This document shows positions 11,325-11,865 of a DNA stretch of 11,865 nt, piece by piece. This DNA comes from Chloroflexota bacterium (lineage in GTDB: Bacteria; Chloroflexota; Anaerolineae; JACRMK01). Where the stretch lies: positions 1 to 11,865 of the forward strand of contig JACQEC010000204.1 in assembly GCA_016200765.1 (NCBI GenBank). Direction: 5' to 3'. Position 1 is the first letter of the stretch; the number at the start of each line of letters is the position of its first letter. The translations under genes were made by a program, and so were the position numbers. The notes under the pieces are model-generated. The model worked only from the letters and a program-made list of their open reading frames with translations, was not told the origin of the DNA and did no database searches.

Positions 11325-11840
11325 ATGGTCGGCAGTGGCAAGATCGCAGGGTTTAGCCTGATGGGCGTCGCGGTCGTCGTCGAGGCGCTGGCGGTGCTGT
11401 GGCTGTTCGGCAACGTGTCTGAGGAGAAGCTACAGCCCGCCGCGCTTATCCTCGGCTTGGGCATGGCGACCGTCTTGAGCCTGCTGGTCTTCGCGGCCGG
11501 CGGGTTTCTGGCTCTGAAGGGGCGGCAGGAAGCCGCTGAACTCGCCGAGGTGGAGAAAGAGCGCACCATCCTCAACATGGTTCAGACGCAAGGCAAGGTC
11601 AAAATCTCCGACATCGCTCTGCAGATGCAGTTGAACCGCGAGCAGGTCAAGAACTACATCTACGATCTGGTCGGCAAGGGGCTGTTCACCGGCTATATCA
11701 ACTGGAACGACGGCGTGCTCGTCGCGCGGCAGGCGTCCGAGATGCAGACGACGAAGTGCCCGAACTGCGGCGGCGAGCGCGAGGTCGTCGGGAAGGGTGT
11801 CGTCAAGTGCCCGTACTGCGGGTCGGAGTTGTTTGTCTAG
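11325..11840 (+). CDS. Two-TM membrane protein with winged-helix-like segment and C-terminal zinc ribbon
   Basis: A 171-residue protein of unknown function. Two hydrophobic segments (about 8-29 and 40-64) are separated by a short polar loop. A charged helix (AAELAEVEKERTILNMVQTQ, 70-89) leads into a compact domain, 88-137, with winged-helix character: GKVKISDIALQMQLNREQVK followed by YIYDLVGKGLFTGYI. The C-terminus has a CPNC-x13-CPYC zinc ribbon (Cys145, 148, 162, 165). Both ends are probably cytoplasmic. The ATG at 11325 follows GGAGG. The gene starts 18 bases after DUF2283. The mix of membrane anchor, DNA- or protein-binding fold and metal-binding ribbon suggests a sensor or scaffold; no specific function is assigned. 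Confidence 0.75.
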   Translation: MVGSGKIAGFSLMGVAVVVEALAVLWLFGNVSEEKLQPAALILGLGMATVLSLLVFAAGGFLALKGRQEAAELAEVEKERTILNMVQTQGKVKISDIALQMQLNREQVKNYIYDLVGKGLFTGYINWNDGVLVARQASEMQTTKCPNCGGEREVVGKGVVKCPYCGSELFV

Positions 11841-11865
11841 AAGGAGGTGATGTTCATCTACCGAC
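11841..11865 (+). other. Very strong ribosome-binding site for the next gene; possible gene start
   Basis: AAGGAGGTGAT (11841-11851) is almost fully complementary to the 3' end of 16S rRNA and directly follows the stop of the preceding gene. An ATG at 11850 would give MFIYR before the window ends, but it lies only two bases after GGAGG, unusually close. The true start may therefore be just outside the window. Confidence 0.45.

Noticed and set aside
11841..11851. Resemblance of AAGGAGGTGAT to the 16S rRNA 3' end region
   Set aside because: It is the complement of the anti-Shine-Dalgarno sequence directly after a stop codon, so it is a ribosome-binding site; there is no rRNA around it.

Overview
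The window is a gene-dense, high-GC bacterial segment. It most resembles Chloroflexota (Anaerolineae-like). This is inferred from the mix of a DUF2207 protein with a poly-glycine tail, many small toxin-antitoxin (TA) genes of the DUF433, DUF5615, HicAB, PIN and DUF2283 kinds, a cluster of amide-bond-forming ligases, and short palindromic repeats. There is no rRNA, tRNA or CRISPR array, and no intergenic gap exceeds 300 bases.

The layout is two outward-facing blocks separated by a 217-base divergent promoter region (7473-7689). The left block (7472 down to 1, minus strand) holds ten tightly packed genes. They are: a cytoplasmic subtilase with an N-terminal Cys4 motif and a C-terminal glycogen-binding-like domain; an esterase-like alpha/beta hydrolase starting at TTG; an island of five TA-type genes that look less GC-rich (DUF433, HEPN, a HicB-CPCC fusion, DUF433, DUF5615); and three amidoligase-type enzymes in a row (ATP-grasp, circularly permuted ATP-grasp, and the N-terminal half of a GCS2 carboxylate-amine ligase cut by the window edge). 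Gaps are 7 to 33 bases, so read-through transcription is plausible. A possible reading is that subtilase, esterase and the three ligases form one biosynthetic or modification system that the TA island has interrupted.

The right block (7690 to 11865, plus strand) starts with a secreted or membrane-anchored DUF2207 protein under a clear sigma70-type promoter. A hicB-hicA module follows, then an IS630-like transposase remnant fused to a degenerate second copy of the DUF2207 3' end, a Phd/YefM antitoxin with a PIN toxin that looks frameshifted and truncated, a DUF2283 gene, and a two-TM protein with a winged-helix-like segment and zinc ribbon. The repeated DUF2207 3' end brackets the hicBA plus transposase segment, so this region has been rearranged.

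The most notable signals are the three-ligase cluster, the HicB-CPCC fusion, the DUF433/HEPN pair, the repeated DUF2207 tail, an identical 20-base palindrome embedded in the coding sequence of two divergent genes, and the divergent promoter region with two inverted repeats.
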